A stretch of 64,000 bases of DNA from Actinoallomurus sp040655075 (GCF_040655075.1 NZ_JBFAJC010000040.1:35972-99971), one strand, 5' to 3'; shown: positions 10,669 through 20,207, counted from the first letter of the stretch. A program made the numbers and translations. Notes: generated by a model not told the origin, from the letters alone.

Positions 10669-12289
10669 ATGAACAGCATCAACCGCCGCTCCGTCCTGCT
10701 CACCGGCCTGGGAGTCGCTGGCGCCGGCGCTCTCGCCGCCTGCAGCAGTGGGGGCGGAAGCGGCTCCGGTGGCGGCAACGCCCTGATCAGCCCCACCGAC
10801 CCGGCTGTCGCCGCCGGGGAGAAGCAGCGCAAGAGCGCCGGACGGCAGCAGAAGCTCACTCTGACCGCCGCACCCACCATGATCGACTTGGGTGGTGGCG
10901 TCATGCCCAAGACCTGGGCCTTCGACGGTCGCACCCCCGGCAAGGAGGTCCGGCTGTCCGTCGGCGACACCCTGGTCGCCGAGCTGTCCAACCAGCTCCC
11001 GAACAAGACCACCACGTCGATCCACTGGCACGGCATCGCACTGCGCAACGACATGGACGGCGTGCCGCCCGCCGTCCAGACCGCCGTCCGGGCCGGCTCC
11101 ACCTTCACCTACCAGTTCATCGCCGACGCCCCCGGCACATACTTCTTCCACCCGCACGTCGGCGTCCAGCTCGACCGCGGCCTGTACGCCCGCTGATCGT
11201 CGAGGACCCCAAGGAGACCCTCGCCTACGACGACGAGTGGGTCGTCCTCCTCGACGACTGGATGGACGGCGTCACCGGCACTCCCGACGAGGTCTTCACC
11301 GAGCTCAAGCAAGGCATGGGCGGCACGAGCGGCATGGACATGGGCAGCAGCGCCAGCCCCAGCAGCTGCTCGGACGACAGCATGGGAGACATGGGCAGGA
11401 CGGGCATGGGGGACTCCGCGTCGCCCTCCGCCTCGGCCTCCTCGGGCGGCATGCCGCCGAAGTTCATGTTGATGGGCGCCACGAGCAAGCTGCTCGGCGG
11501 CGACGCCGGCGACGTGAAGTACCCGCACCACCTGATCAACGGCCGGGTGGCGAGTGACCCGGACGTCTACACCGGCAGGCCCGGCAGGAAGGTGCGTCTG
11601 CGGATCATCAACGCGGGCTCGGACACCGCCTACCGGGTCGCCCTGGGCGGCCACAAGCTGACCATCACCCACACCGACGGCTTCCCGGTCGAGCACCAGG
11701 AGGTGGACGCCCTGCTGGTCGGCAGTGGTACGACGTCCTCGTCACCCTCGGCGACGGCGTCTTCCCGCTCGTCGCCCTGGCCGAGGGCAAGAACGCGAAC
11801 GGCCTCGCACTGGTGCGCATGGGTTCGGGGAGCAAGCCGTCTGCGACCGTCCGTCCGAAGGAGCTCGACGGCATGATCATGACGGCGTCCCAGCTGCGGG
11901 CCGCCGGCGAGGTGCGCCTGAAGTCCGCCAAAGCCGACGTCACCCACCAGCTCAAGCTGACCGGCGGCATGGAGAAGTACAACTGGGCCATCAACGGCAA
12001 GCCGTTCGACATGAAGGATCCCGAGGCGAATCCGATCCTCGTCGAGGAGGGGCAGCGGGTACGGCTCGACGTCGTCAACGCCACGGACATGTGGCACCCG
12101 ATGCACCTGCACGGCCACACATACCAGCTCGGCACGTCCGGACCGCGCAAGGACACCACGATCGTGCCGCCCAAGAAGAAGGTGTCCGTGTTCTTCGACG
12201 CGGACAACCCGGGGCAGTGGATGCTGCACTGCCGCAACGCGTATCACGGCGAGGCCGGGACGATGGCGAACGTGGCCTGCAAGGCCTGA
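10669..12289 (+). pseudogene. Multicopper oxidase (laccase-like), two -1 frameshifts
   Basis: Three consecutive frames give one secreted multicopper oxidase of about 540 residues. ATG 10669 follows GAGG and starts a lipoprotein/Tat-like signal (SINRRSVLLTGLGVAGAGAL) with an AAC lipobox. The first copper motifs are SIHWHGIALRND and YFFHPHVGVQLDRGLYA. The frame breaks at about 11190, where a C-run is one base short before LIVEDPKET, and again near 11730 (GSG|YDVLVTLGDG). The last part carries MWHPMHLHGHTYQL and WMLHCRNAYHGEAG. The usual HCH trinuclear ligand pair is HCR here, so one copper ligand is replaced. A Met/Gly/Ser-rich insert (DMGSSASPSSCSDD) could bind copper. Either a real pseudogene or two sequencing deletions. 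Confidence 0.85.
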
Positions 12290-12735
12290 CGTTCTCCTCG
12301 CTCTGACTGGACGGACGCACCCGGTTTCGACGGATGCGTCCGTCCCGGGTTCCGCAGATATCTGATCGCCTAGAGCAACAAAAGCGCCACTGACCTGGGA
12401 GGACAGCCTGCGAGGCGTGAACGACGCGTGTCTCTAGAGACCTGCGAATACCCAGGTCAGCCCGCCTGCCCTAGAGACACAAAGCCCTGCGGAAACCGCA
12501 TTGAAAATCGGGCAAACGGCACTATTTGGGTAGGTAGCACCACTCTGATCTTGACAATGAAGCGCATCCAGAACGACCTTGGACTCGATACGCTCATCAA
12601 GCCCGGACCGCCCTGACGTGCCCGGAGTCACCGCTCCAAGTCTCTGACCAGCGAGAATGTCAGTTCCTAGAGACACGACCCTACCCTAGGCCGCCGAGCA
12701 TTTCCCCAGGTAGATCCACGACTCGTGACACTAGG
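12290..12735. other. Intergenic region with repeated CTAGAGACAC motifs
   Basis: No gene recognised. The ten-mer CTAGAGACAC occurs at 12471-12480 and 12667-12676 and as its reverse complement at 12428-12437. The first copy sits in a perfect palindrome TCTCTAGAGA (12431-12440). Composition is lower in GC than the flanks. It separates the broken multicopper oxidase from a broken SDR gene and may be the scar of a lost element. Confidence 0.4.
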
Positions 12736-13219
12736 TCACCGGATATCTGCGGAACCCCGGTCCGTCCAGCGGCACATGCCCCAAGCTTTCCCCTGGTGTT
12801 CGAGATGGGCGAGCCATGCGCAGAGCGTCTCAGGAAAACCAGGAGAGATCGTCAACATTGCTCGCGTCAGTGTGACGACAGCGCGTAGATTCACTGCCAA
12901 CAGCCAGTCGAACTCCTCGGCGTCTACCTGATCGAACGTTCCGGCGAGGGCTACGCCGGCATTGTTGATCAGTAGGCGGATGTCCGGGTGCTCGGCGGCG
13001 AGCTGATCACCGAGGCCTCGGGTGGCTTCTTCGTCGGCGAGGTCGACCACATAGGTCGTCACTGGCGTGGTCGTGCGGGAACGTACGGTCCCGGCGACCT
13101 GCTTGAGTCGTGTGGCGTCGCGGTCGACCAGGACCAGTGAACTGCCCTTACGGGCAAGCTCGTAGGCAAGCTGCTCGCCCATTCCGCTCGCCGCACCGGT
13201 GACGATGGCGGTTCCAGAC
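12736..13219 (-). pseudogene. Short-chain dehydrogenase/reductase, truncated at both ends
   Basis: The N-terminal half of a classical SDR is readable: the cofactor loop TGAASGMGEQLAYELARKG, the NADPH/NADH-selecting LVLVDRDATRL, DIRLLINNAGVALAG (NNAG motif) and VNLRAVVTLTRAML. An in-frame TAG lies immediately upstream of SGTAIVTGAASG, so there is no proper start; an internal ATG at 13182 would cut the glycine motif. Homology stops at about 12840, before the catalytic Ser and YxxxK. It therefore cannot be an active oxidoreductase. Confidence 0.75.
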
Positions 13220-13513
13220 TACTTCCTGCTGGCACTCAGCCTCGATCCACCGCGCGATAGCCGATCTGTTGCTGACCGACGATCTTCACCGAAGTCATCC
13301 GCCCACGATCAGCACGAGCATCCCGAACCCCACGCACACCAGACCCGTGACCTGCAACTTCACGATGCACACCACTCAAAGGCCTGGAACGCGATGCCAG
13401 GTCAACACAGGCGTGGAGCCAGGCACACGGGGGCCCGGCTCCACGTCTTCTTCGTCACAGCTGCCTGCCGGCAAACGGCCACGGCACCCGGCCGCAGCCA
13501 CCGCGAGACGTCG
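13220..13513. other. Intergenic region, no gene seen
   Basis: About 290 bases between the SDR remnant and the HD-domain gene, with CAC-rich, low-complexity sequence near 13300-13400. No family-like translation and no clear hairpin were found. Confidence 0.4.
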
Positions 13514-14176
13514 TTACTCCGGACGCACCGGGGCGGCGACCAGCTCGTCCAGCCCGGGGAACGGATTGTCCGGTCGGTGCTTGCGATAGACGATGTCGAC
13601 GAACGACAGCGGCGCCCACTTCGACGGCTGCTCGTCGATCTGGTGGGCCACCTGTGCATGGATGTTGTTCCGCAGATCCAGAAACGGAAACGCCGCGTGC
13701 GCCGCGTCCAGTACCGCCCGGTCCACCTCCTCGATACCGAAGGCGAACATGTCGGCGCCGATACCGAAATGTGCGAGAGCGCCGACCGTATGCTTGTGGG
13801 GCGCGATCCCTGGGGAGGTATGCAGCGCCACCGCGTCCCAGATCTGGTCGGCGGCGACATCGGACAGCCCGTGTTCCCGGGCGAATCGAGCGGCCCGGAA
13901 CGCACCGTCCACCTCGAACCGGTTCGGCCCCTGCCCCGCGTCGGTCAGACCGATGTCGTGCAGCACCGTGGCGAGAAAGAGCGTCTCGTCGTCGTAGTCC
14001 ACGCCTGCAACGAGGTTCCTGGCGGTGGCGATACTACGAGCGTAGAAGTAACTGCGGACAGCGTGGTTGAGCAGCCATTCCGGAGAGTGCTCGGCAGTGA
14101 AGGCAACAGCGGCCTCCGTAGCCGCCGTACGCGGCCACCCTCCGATCTCCTCCAGCAGTTTCTCGAGCACGCTCAC
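13514..14176 (-). CDS. HD-domain protein, cyanamide-hydratase (DDI2)-like
   Basis: A 220-residue metal-dependent HD-fold protein. His38 (LLNHAVRSYFYAR) and the His73-Asp74 pair (LATVLHDIGLTD) form the H...HD signature, and DAVALHTSPGIAPHKH supplies further ligands. This arrangement resembles the fungal/bacterial cyanamide hydratase-like group rather than nucleotide phosphohydrolases; the real substrate is unknown. The gene begins inside the stop of the upstream small gene (4-base ATGA overlap), so the two form one translationally coupled operon divergent from a GlxA-type AraC regulator. Confidence 0.75.
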   Translation of the reverse strand: MSVLEKLLEEIGGWPRTAATEAAVAFTAEHSPEWLLNHAVRSYFYARSIATARNLVAGVDYDDETLFLATVLHDIGLTDAGQGPNRFEVDGAFRAARFAREHGLSDVAADQIWDAVALHTSPGIAPHKHTVGALAHFGIGADMFAFGIEEVDRAVLDAAHAAFPFLDLRNNIHAQVAHQIDEQPSKWAPLSFVDIVYRKHRPDNPFPGLDELVAAPVRPE

Positions 14177-14541
14177 TTGACCTCAGCCTCCAGTGCCAGG
14201 TGCTCGGCGGCAACCGCCTCGACCGACCGCAGCTCACCCACGACGTTGGACTGCTCGAAGTAGGTGTACCAGCCGGAGCTCTCGACACCGCCCAGGAACC
14301 CGTCGGCCAGATCCCTTGAAGGGGCCTGCCAGACCGCAAACCACTCATGGGACGCGGAATGCGCGGCCGGTTCCACCCTGCCCCAGCCGAGCGTCACGAC
14401 GCCGATTTCCGCGAGCTGCTTCATGGCTTCCTGAATCCCTGCGAACAGGTTGTTCCGCGTCTCCTCGTCGGCGGCGAAGAACGCGGGCTTCGGGGTCCAC
14501 GTCTCGACTACTACGTACATGTTGCGCATCTCCTCACTCAT
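14173..14541 (-). CDS. Small conserved protein (DUF6616-like), partner of HD protein
   Basis: A roughly 122-residue soluble protein, MSEEMRNMYVVVETWTPKPA onward, with the feel of a dimeric alpha/beta-barrel (ferredoxin-like) fold: alternating strands such as VVTLGWGRVEP and EWFAVWQAPSR and conserved Trp/Tyr (SGWYTYFEQSN). I associate it with the DUF6616 family from memory, with moderate confidence. I chose the ATG at 14541 because the frame further upstream runs into the regulator's promoter. It is the first gene of a two-gene operon with the HD-domain enzyme, which suggests a shared small-molecule substrate. Confidence 0.65.
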   Translation of the reverse strand: MSEEMRNMYVVVETWTPKPAFFAADEETRNNLFAGIQEAMKQLAEIGVVTLGWGRVEPAAHSASHEWFAVWQAPSRDLADGFLGGVESSGWYTYFEQSNVVGELRSVEAVAAEHLALEAEVK

Positions 14542-14596
14542 CGCGATCGGCGACGCGACCAGCCTAGAAAGACCGAGGCCACCGTACGATGGCCAG

Positions 14597-15562
14597 ATGG
14601 ACAATAATCCCAAAGATCTGGCCAAGGTCGCAGTGGTGGTGCAGCCGGGCTACGTCCCGTTGGACGTAGCCGTTCCCCAGCAGGTGTTCGGCCACTGGCC
14701 GGACTACGTGACCGCCTGCTGGCCCGGCAGCGCCACCTACGAGCTGACCTTGGTGAGTCCGGTTCCCGCGGAAAACTCGCTGGTGCCCCGCGAGGTCGAG
14801 CCGCTCGACCGGCTGGACACGGCCGACACCGTGATCGTCGCCGGAGTGCAGGACCCCACCGAGCCTCCGGACGCCGAGCTGGTCGAACGGCTGCGTGACG
14901 CGTACGACCGGGGCAGCCGGATGGTGTCGATATGCACGGGCGCCTTCGCCCTGGCGGCGGCCGGGATCCTGGACGGCCGCAGCGCCACCACCCACTGGCA
15001 CTGGGCCAGACTGCTGCGAGACCGCCACCCGTCGGTCACGGTCCGCGAAGCGGAGCTCTACGTCGAGGACACCGGCGTCTTCACCTCCGCGGGTGTCCTC
15101 GCCGGAACCGATCTGTGCCTGCATCTCCTGCGGCTCGACCATGGCCAGGCCGCCGCGAACACGATGGCCCGCTTCCTGGTCAGCCCGCCCCACCGCGATG
15201 GAGGACAGGCCCAGTTCATCGAGCACATCCCGTCCGGCGGCGACTCCGAGATCACTGACGTGATCACCTGGATCCTGGAACACCTCGACGAGCCACTCAC
15301 CCTGGAGTCGGCCAGCCGACACAGCCACATGAGCACACGAACCCTGCGCCGCAGATTCCGGGCCGTGACCGGAACGAGCGTCATGAACTGGGTGGCCACG
15401 CAACGCGTAGCCCGCGCCCGCGAACTCCTCGAGACCACTCGCCTCGGCATCGACGATATCGCCCACCAATGCGGCTTCGGCTCCGCCGAGTCACTGCGCA
15501 TCCACTTCACCGCGATGACCAGGACCAGCCCGTCGAGATACCGCCGCACCTTCGCCGCCTGA
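14597..15562 (+). CDS. GlxA-type transcriptional regulator (DJ-1/PfpI + AraC domains)
   Basis: A 321-residue regulator. Residues 1-185 form a DJ-1/PfpI-like amidotransferase domain with the nucleophile-elbow cysteine in RMVSICTGAFALAAAG. Residues about 215-320 carry two AraC helix-turn-helix motifs (SASRHSHMSTRTLRRRFRAV and IDDIAHQCGFGSAESLRIHF). This class (GlxA, FtrA, ArgR-like) senses small metabolites and activates neighbouring genes. It starts at ATG 14597, 55 bases from the divergent DUF/HD operon, which it probably controls. Confidence 0.88.
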   Translation: MDNNPKDLAKVAVVVQPGYVPLDVAVPQQVFGHWPDYVTACWPGSATYELTLVSPVPAENSLVPREVEPLDRLDTADTVIVAGVQDPTEPPDAELVERLRDAYDRGSRMVSICTGAFALAAAGILDGRSATTHWHWARLLRDRHPSVTVREAELYVEDTGVFTSAGVLAGTDLCLHLLRLDHGQAAANTMARFLVSPPHRDGGQAQFIEHIPSGGDSEITDVITWILEHLDEPLTLESASRHSHMSTRTLRRRFRAVTGTSVMNWVATQRVARARELLETTRLGIDDIAHQCGFGSAESLRIHFTAMTRTSPSRYRRTFAA

Positions 15563-15839
15563 CTGCCGGCTTCCGTCTCCGAACAGAAGGCCGTGCCAGG
15601 TCATGCCGCGATTGCCAGACAGCACGGGCTGATCACATGCCGTTCGACAGGCCGGGCCTTGCGGCGGGTGAGCCGGCGGGTCATGAGCGCGATGACTGCC
15701 TAATCCCTGGACCACTGAGCGTCTCCGCAACCGCAATGTGGTCCACTCGGTCAAAAAAATCTGTACGCTAGATGCCGGTGTGAAGTACGCGCAATCGGGT
15801 CTGCGGCTCGAGAGGGCCGGGAGAGATGAGGCTGCGGCC

Positions 15840-16430
15840 ATGGGCAGGACTCGCGGGTTCGACGCGGACCAGATGCTGACGGTCATCCGGGAGCAGTTCT
15901 GGTCACACGGATACGAGGGCACCTCGACGTATGACCTCATGGCGGCCACAGGCCTGGGCAAGGGCAGCATCTACAAGGCCTACGGCAACAAGCACGAGTT
16001 GTACCTGCGCACGTTCGACGACTACTGCGGAGGCCTCGTCGCGGAGGCCAGGCAGGCCCTCGCCCCTGAAGCAGGGGGTGCGCCACTGGAGCGCATCGAG
16101 GGTTACCTCCTGGCCGTCACTGGCCGGATGACCCGCCAGGCGCCCCCCGTCGGGTGCTATCTCACCAAGGCCACAGTCGACGTGGCGGCCGCTGACAAGG
16201 CTGTGGCCAAGATCGCCAAGGATGCCTATGAGAACATCGCCAGCGCCATCGAGTCGGCTGTGCGGGAGGCTCAGTCGGCCGGCGAGGTGGGCATGGAGAA
16301 GGACGCGAAAGGGCTGGGGTACCTCCTGGTGTCAGTGGTCCGCGGTGTGGACTGCTTGTCCCGGACAAGAGTGGCCGCGGACGTGCTGACAGCCACGACG
16401 CAGGCCGCACTCGCCGTATTGCGCGCTTGA
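15840..16430 (+). CDS. TetR-family transcriptional regulator
   Basis: A 196-residue TetR protein: GRTRGFDADQMLTVIREQFW, then the HTH in YEGTSTYDLMAATGLGKGSI followed by YKAYGNKHELYL. The C-terminal ligand domain (VGCYLTKATVDVAAADKAVA) belongs to the TetR_C group seen in AcrR-like repressors of reductases and quinone-responsive genes. ATG 15840 follows a GAGATGAGG ribosome-binding site. No adjacent co-directional target is present, so its regulon is unknown. Confidence 0.85.
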   Translation: MGRTRGFDADQMLTVIREQFWSHGYEGTSTYDLMAATGLGKGSIYKAYGNKHELYLRTFDDYCGGLVAEARQALAPEAGGAPLERIEGYLLAVTGRMTRQAPPVGCYLTKATVDVAAADKAVAKIAKDAYENIASAIESAVREAQSAGEVGMEKDAKGLGYLLVSVVRGVDCLSRTRVAADVLTATTQAALAVLRA

Positions 16431-16804
16431 CGGGTGTCCCGTCGCAAGTGATCGGACTCCGGTCCGGACTTGTGGCCTCCGGCGACCAGGTCAGTTGACG
16501 GACGGTCGGGTCGCGCACCGGCCGGCGTCGCTCTGCCGTAACGTGACCCGGCTCTTCGCGACCAGGGGCTGCGTGGCGGCGGCAGCGGTGTTCACCACTA
16601 CGTCAGCCAGCTCGCACAAGGCACGGTAACCACGGGCCATACGCAGGCACGCCCGAACTCCGACGAGCGCCCCGTGCTGGATGACGACTCATCCTGAACG
16701 CATCCGATCCGCGCGCCATCGGCCGTGGTCGGTCTCTGTCTCGTGCCGCACGACGAGCACGCGCCCTGTACGCCCAGTGGATGTCAGCCTCGGAACACTC
16801 ACAC
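16431..16804. other. Intergenic region, no gene recognised
   Basis: About 375 bases between converging TetR genes. A minus-strand frame near 16560-16680 has actinomycete-like codons but no start and no known family. No repeat or RNA was identified. Confidence 0.4.
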
Positions 16805-17413
16805 TCAGACAGTGGTCTTCAACGCCACGTCCAGCAGCGTCTCGGCCGCTCGCCGGGCATCCGTGAAGGCCTCCGCGTCGTCGCTGGAGGCCGCCAGCGC
16901 GTTGGCACCCTCGAAGAGCACGGCCAGTTGCCGGCCCAGGGGCTCCGGGTCAGCCGCTCCCGCCTCGGCGGCGGTGGCCACCAGGCGGTCGCGGAAGGCC
17001 TGCTTGTGCCGCTGCGCGAGGTGGGCGATCTCGGGAAGTTCCCCGGCGCCCTCGACGACGGCGTTGTGGAACGGACAGCCACGGATGACCGCGGCCGGCC
17101 CCCCGTCGATCGGAGCGAAGATCGCCAACAGCCGCTGAACCGGCGTCAGATCGCGGCGCTCCAGCTCCGATTCGGCGAGGAGCGGCGTCTCCTTGTCGAA
17201 CCGGCGCAGATACTCCTCCGCCAGCGCGCTCTTGGTCGGGAAGTGCACGTAGAAGGTACGCGGCGACACATGTGCGGCCTCGATCAGCGCCGCCACGCCG
17301 GTGGCGTGGATACCGCGCGCATAGAAGAGCTCCCCCGCCGCCCGTAGGATGCGCTCCCGCGCGCCGCGTCCGCCGCCACGGGCGGTCCCGGTGGTCGTTG
17401 TCTCAGTCTCCAT
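16805..17413 (-). CDS. TetR-family repressor of the divergent hydrolase operon
   Basis: A 202-residue TetR regulator: ARERILRAAGELFYARGIHA, the HTH GVAALIEAAHVSPRTFYVHF, then PTKSALAEEYLRRFDKE. The C-terminal domain (GCPFHNAVVEGAGELPEIAH) resembles the YcdC/LmrA-like group with GC[P/L]F motifs. It is transcribed away from the alpha/beta-hydrolase and MBL genes, and the 180-base intergenic region contains a near-perfect palindrome next to its own start and tandem copies of the same motif on the other side. It is therefore very likely the autoregulated repressor of that operon. Confidence 0.88.
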   Translation of the reverse strand: METETTTTGTARGGGRGARERILRAAGELFYARGIHATGVAALIEAAHVSPRTFYVHFPTKSALAEEYLRRFDKETPLLAESELERRDLTPVQRLLAIFAPIDGGPAAVIRGCPFHNAVVEGAGELPEIAHLAQRHKQAFRDRLVATAAEAGAADPEPLGRQLAVLFEGANALAASSDDAEAFTDARRAAETLLDVALKTTV

Positions 17414-17422
17414 GATCCCGAG

Positions 17423-17514
17423 TATAGCGATCGCTTTACATACATCGAGGAAGAAGGTAACTTTAGCATCATCGAAGTAAATCGATCGCTATACATCGAT
17501 CGCTATACATCGAT
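17423..17514. promoter_or_regulatory. TetR operators: palindrome plus tandem 14-bp sites
   Basis: TATAGCGATCGCTTTA (17423-17438) is an almost perfect 8+8 palindrome 10 bases upstream of the TetR start codon. A 14-base unit ATCGATCGCTATAC is repeated exactly at 17481-17494 and 17495-17508, followed by a partial third copy (ATCGAT). All share the CGATCGCTATA core. The arrangement fits one site repressing tetR and cooperative sites over the divergent promoter. The AT-rich spacing between them (17439-17480) probably holds both promoters. Confidence 0.7.
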
Positions 17515-17596
17515 GGCGCCCAGCGGCCGACCAGCGGTTTCTGCGGGCGGAACAACCATCCAGGCTCCGCAAGGCCGCCCCTGAAGGGAGAGTCCG

Positions 17597-18437
17597 ATGA
17601 CTCAGCTCTACGCAGACGCACCCGTCAAGACGGTGTCCGCCGGTAATGGCATCGAGTACGCGTATCGCGAGGTCGGCGAGGGCGGGGTGCCGCTGGTTCT
17701 GCTCATGCACTTCCGGGGCAACCTCGACTACTGGGATCCGGCGCTGATCGATGCCCTGGCCGAGGGCCGGCGCGTCATCGCCTTCGACAACACCGGCGTC
17801 GGCGGATCCAGCGGCACCACACCCAGCACGGTCGCGCAGATGGCCCTCGACGCCATCTCCTTCCTCGACGCCCTGGATCTGGCACGGGCCGACGTCCTCG
17901 GCTTCTCGCTCGGCTCCTTCGTGGCCCAGGAGATCGCACTGATCCGGCCCGTCCTGGTACGGCGTCTCGTGCTCGCTTCGGCGGCACATCAGGGCGCGCC
18001 CGGCATGCACGGATGGGCGCAGTGGGTCATCGAGTCGGTGGCGAGCCGGAGATCGTCCCGCAAAGGTGCTCGACGTCTTCTACACCCACTCGCCAGAGAG
18101 CCGGTCGGCCGGCGAGAAGGCCATGGGACGGATGTTCTCCCGGGCCGAACTGGATGCGCCCACCACGTGGCAGACGCGCCAGGCACAGTACGACGCGGTG
18201 TCCGCCTAGGGCATCCCCAGCTTCCCGCTCTTGGAGCGGGTGACCACGATCCAGGCACCGGTGTTCGTCACCAACGGTGACAGTGACCCGATGATCCTCC
18301 CGCGCTACTCCCATCTGCTCGCGGGGCTCATCCCCGGCGCGGAGGTCAAGATCTACCCGGATGCGGCGCACGGCTTCCTCTTCCAGCACCACGAGGAGTT
18401 CGCGAGTGACGTCGCGCGGTTCCTCGACCGCCCGTGA
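17597..18437 (+). pseudogene. Alpha/beta-hydrolase, frameshifted
   Basis: The first 150 residues read as an alpha/beta-hydrolase: MTQLYADAPVKTVSAGNGIE, oxyanion region LVLLMHFRGNLDYWDP, GVGGSSGTTPSTV and the nucleophile elbow VLGFSLGSFVAQE. After about 18045 the frame shifts twice (GEPEIVP, then KVLDVFYTHSPESR), a Trp codon is replaced by TAG at 18208-18210, and the C-terminal part resumes with APVFVTNGDSDPMILPRYSH and the catalytic His region YPDAAHGFLFQHHEEF. Two -1 shifts and a nonsense codon indicate a pseudogene (or poor sequence). A full version would be about 280 residues. Confidence 0.8.
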
Positions 18438-18495
18438 ACAACCCTGACGGCCACACCAATTGCCTGACCACACGCACTGATTGGCGAGGGAAATC

Positions 18496-19389
18496 ATGTC
18501 CACCAGTACCGACATCAGTTATGACGTGTTCGTTGCCGACCCGCTGCAGCTGACCGGTCTCGACCCGCTGCCCAACGGGGAGTCCCGTGTCTACCAGCCC
18601 ATCGCGGTCACCCTGGTCCATGGCCGGCAGGACGCCGTGTTGGTCGACCCGCCGCTGACCCGCGAGCAGGCGGAGAAGGTCGGGAACTGGGTCGAGGCGA
18701 GCGGGAAGCGGCTGACGCACATCGTCGTCACCCACGGGCACGGTGACCACTGGTTCACCGCCGGCATGCTCGCCGAGCGGTTCGGCGCCCAGGTGGTCAC
18801 TTCGGCAGGCGCCATCGCGCAGATGCACAACAACGTGTACGCCCGGGAGGTGTTGTGGGATGTGATGTGGCCGGGTCAGATCCCGCCGTCCCCTGTCACA
18901 GCGGTCACGGTGCCCGGCAACCGCCTGACCCTCGAAGGGCACGACCTGAACCTCGTGGACGTGGGGCACGCGGATAGCGACGACTGCGCGGTGCTGCACG
19001 TGCCGGACCTCGGTCTGGTGGTGGCCGGCGACGTGATCTACAACGGGGTGCACATCTACCTCGCCGAGTCGGCCGACGGCGACTTCGGCCCCTGGCGCCA
19101 GGCCGTCGACACTGTCGCCGCGCTGGGACCGCGCCAGATCGTGGCAAGCCACCAGAACAAGAACCTCGACGACGACGCGGAGCGGCTCATCGCCCAGACC
19201 CGCCGGTACCTCGACGTAGCCGAGACCGCCCTGGCCGCGCATGAGACCCCAGCCGAGTTCTTCAACTCGATGCTCAAGCACTACCCGGAGCATCTCGGCA
19301 CGACCGTTCTCTGGGTCAGTTCACGTGCGCTCTACCTCGCGCGTGAGGGCGGCGATCCGGTACAGAACCTCGTCGCAGCCTGGCTGTAA
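18496..19389 (+). CDS. MBL-fold metallohydrolase
   Basis: A 297-residue metallo-beta-lactamase-fold enzyme with the zinc motif HIVVTHGHGDHWFTAGM (HxHxDH), a further ligand histidine in LVDVGHADSDDC and LVVAGDVIYNGVHIYLAES, where Asp bridges the metals. A C-terminal helix bundle (DDDAERLIAQTRRYLDVAE) resembles quinone/lactone-type MBL proteins. ATG 18496 is preceded by GCGAGGG. It lies 58 bases after the hydrolase remnant and probably shares its TetR-controlled promoter. The substrate is unknown; lactone, ester or thioester hydrolysis is plausible. Confidence 0.85.
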   Translation: MSTSTDISYDVFVADPLQLTGLDPLPNGESRVYQPIAVTLVHGRQDAVLVDPPLTREQAEKVGNWVEASGKRLTHIVVTHGHGDHWFTAGMLAERFGAQVVTSAGAIAQMHNNVYAREVLWDVMWPGQIPPSPVTAVTVPGNRLTLEGHDLNLVDVGHADSDDCAVLHVPDLGLVVAGDVIYNGVHIYLAESADGDFGPWRQAVDTVAALGPRQIVASHQNKNLDDDAERLIAQTRRYLDVAETALAAHETPAEFFNSMLKHYPEHLGTTVLWVSSRALYLAREGGDPVQNLVAAWL

Positions 19390-19487
19390 GCCAATCCGAA
19401 GCCGCCGCCAATGTCTCTGCTCTCATCGTCTGGCTGCAACGTCGCCCGATGAACCCGGAAACACACCCGCCGAATGGACAACATCGC

Positions 19488-20207
19488 ATGAGTCATCTGC
19501 TGAATCGTGTTCTCGAGGCCCACGGTGGCCTCCAGCGCTGGCAAGAGGCAACAACCATCCACGCCAAGGGGTCCATTGGCGGACTCCTGTGGACCCTTCG
19601 CGGCCAGGAGGGAATCCTTTCCACGGCTGACATGACCGTCGACGTGCAGCGGCAGCATCTGGTCTACAAGGGCTTCACCGGGCCGGAACTGCGCGGTGTG
19701 TTCACTCCCGACCGTGTCACGATCGAGACGCGGAACGGCGATGTCGTCGCCGAACGAACCGCTCCCCGCGAGGCCTTCGCCAGCCACGGTCCGGACACCC
19801 CATGGGACGAGCTCCACGTGCTGTACTTCGCGGGCTACGCGATGTGGAACTACCTCACGGCCCCCTACCTGCTGACCCGCCCCGGCGTCGTGGTGCAGGA
19901 ACTGGAACCACTACAGGACACCGGTGAGGACTGGCGACGGCTACGAGTCACATTCCCCGACGACATCGCCACCCACAACACGGAACAGGTCTTCTACTAC
20001 AACGCCGCAGGCCTGCTGCGACGCCACGACTACGCGCCCGACGTCCTCGGCAGTCCCGCCGCCGCGCACTTCACCGAAAAACACGTCACAGAGTCGGGGC
20101 TGGTCTTCCCCACCCACCGGTACATCGTGCCCATCCAGGAAGACGGGACCGCTCTGCCGGAACCAGTCCTGATCACCATCGACCTCACCGACGTCTCCAT
20201 CACCTGA
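19488..20207 (+). CDS. Conserved hypothetical protein downstream of MBL hydrolase
   Basis: A 239-residue soluble protein, MSHLLNRVLEAHGGLQRWQE onward. The GGLQRW start followed by alternating beta strands (QHLVYKGFTGPELRG, EQVFYYNAAGLLRRHDYAPD) and LVFPTHRYIVPIQEDG recalls outer-membrane lipoprotein/LolA-like or polyketide-processing beta-barrels, but I cannot assign a family. I took the ATG at 19488 because the HGG...W motif normally lies close to the N-terminus; an ATG at 19449 would add 13 residues. It follows the MBL gene on the same strand. Confidence 0.7.
   Translation: MSHLLNRVLEAHGGLQRWQEATTIHAKGSIGGLLWTLRGQEGILSTADMTVDVQRQHLVYKGFTGPELRGVFTPDRVTIETRNGDVVAERTAPREAFASHGPDTPWDELHVLYFAGYAMWNYLTAPYLLTRPGVVVQELEPLQDTGEDWRRLRVTFPDDIATHNTEQVFYYNAAGLLRRHDYAPDVLGSPAAAHFTEKHVTESGLVFPTHRYIVPIQEDGTALPEPVLITIDLTDVSIT

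Noticed and set aside
15600..15720. Possible transposase fragment on the minus strand (LMTRRLTRRKARPVERHVIS)
   Set aside because: Too short, and I could not place it in a specific IS family with confidence.
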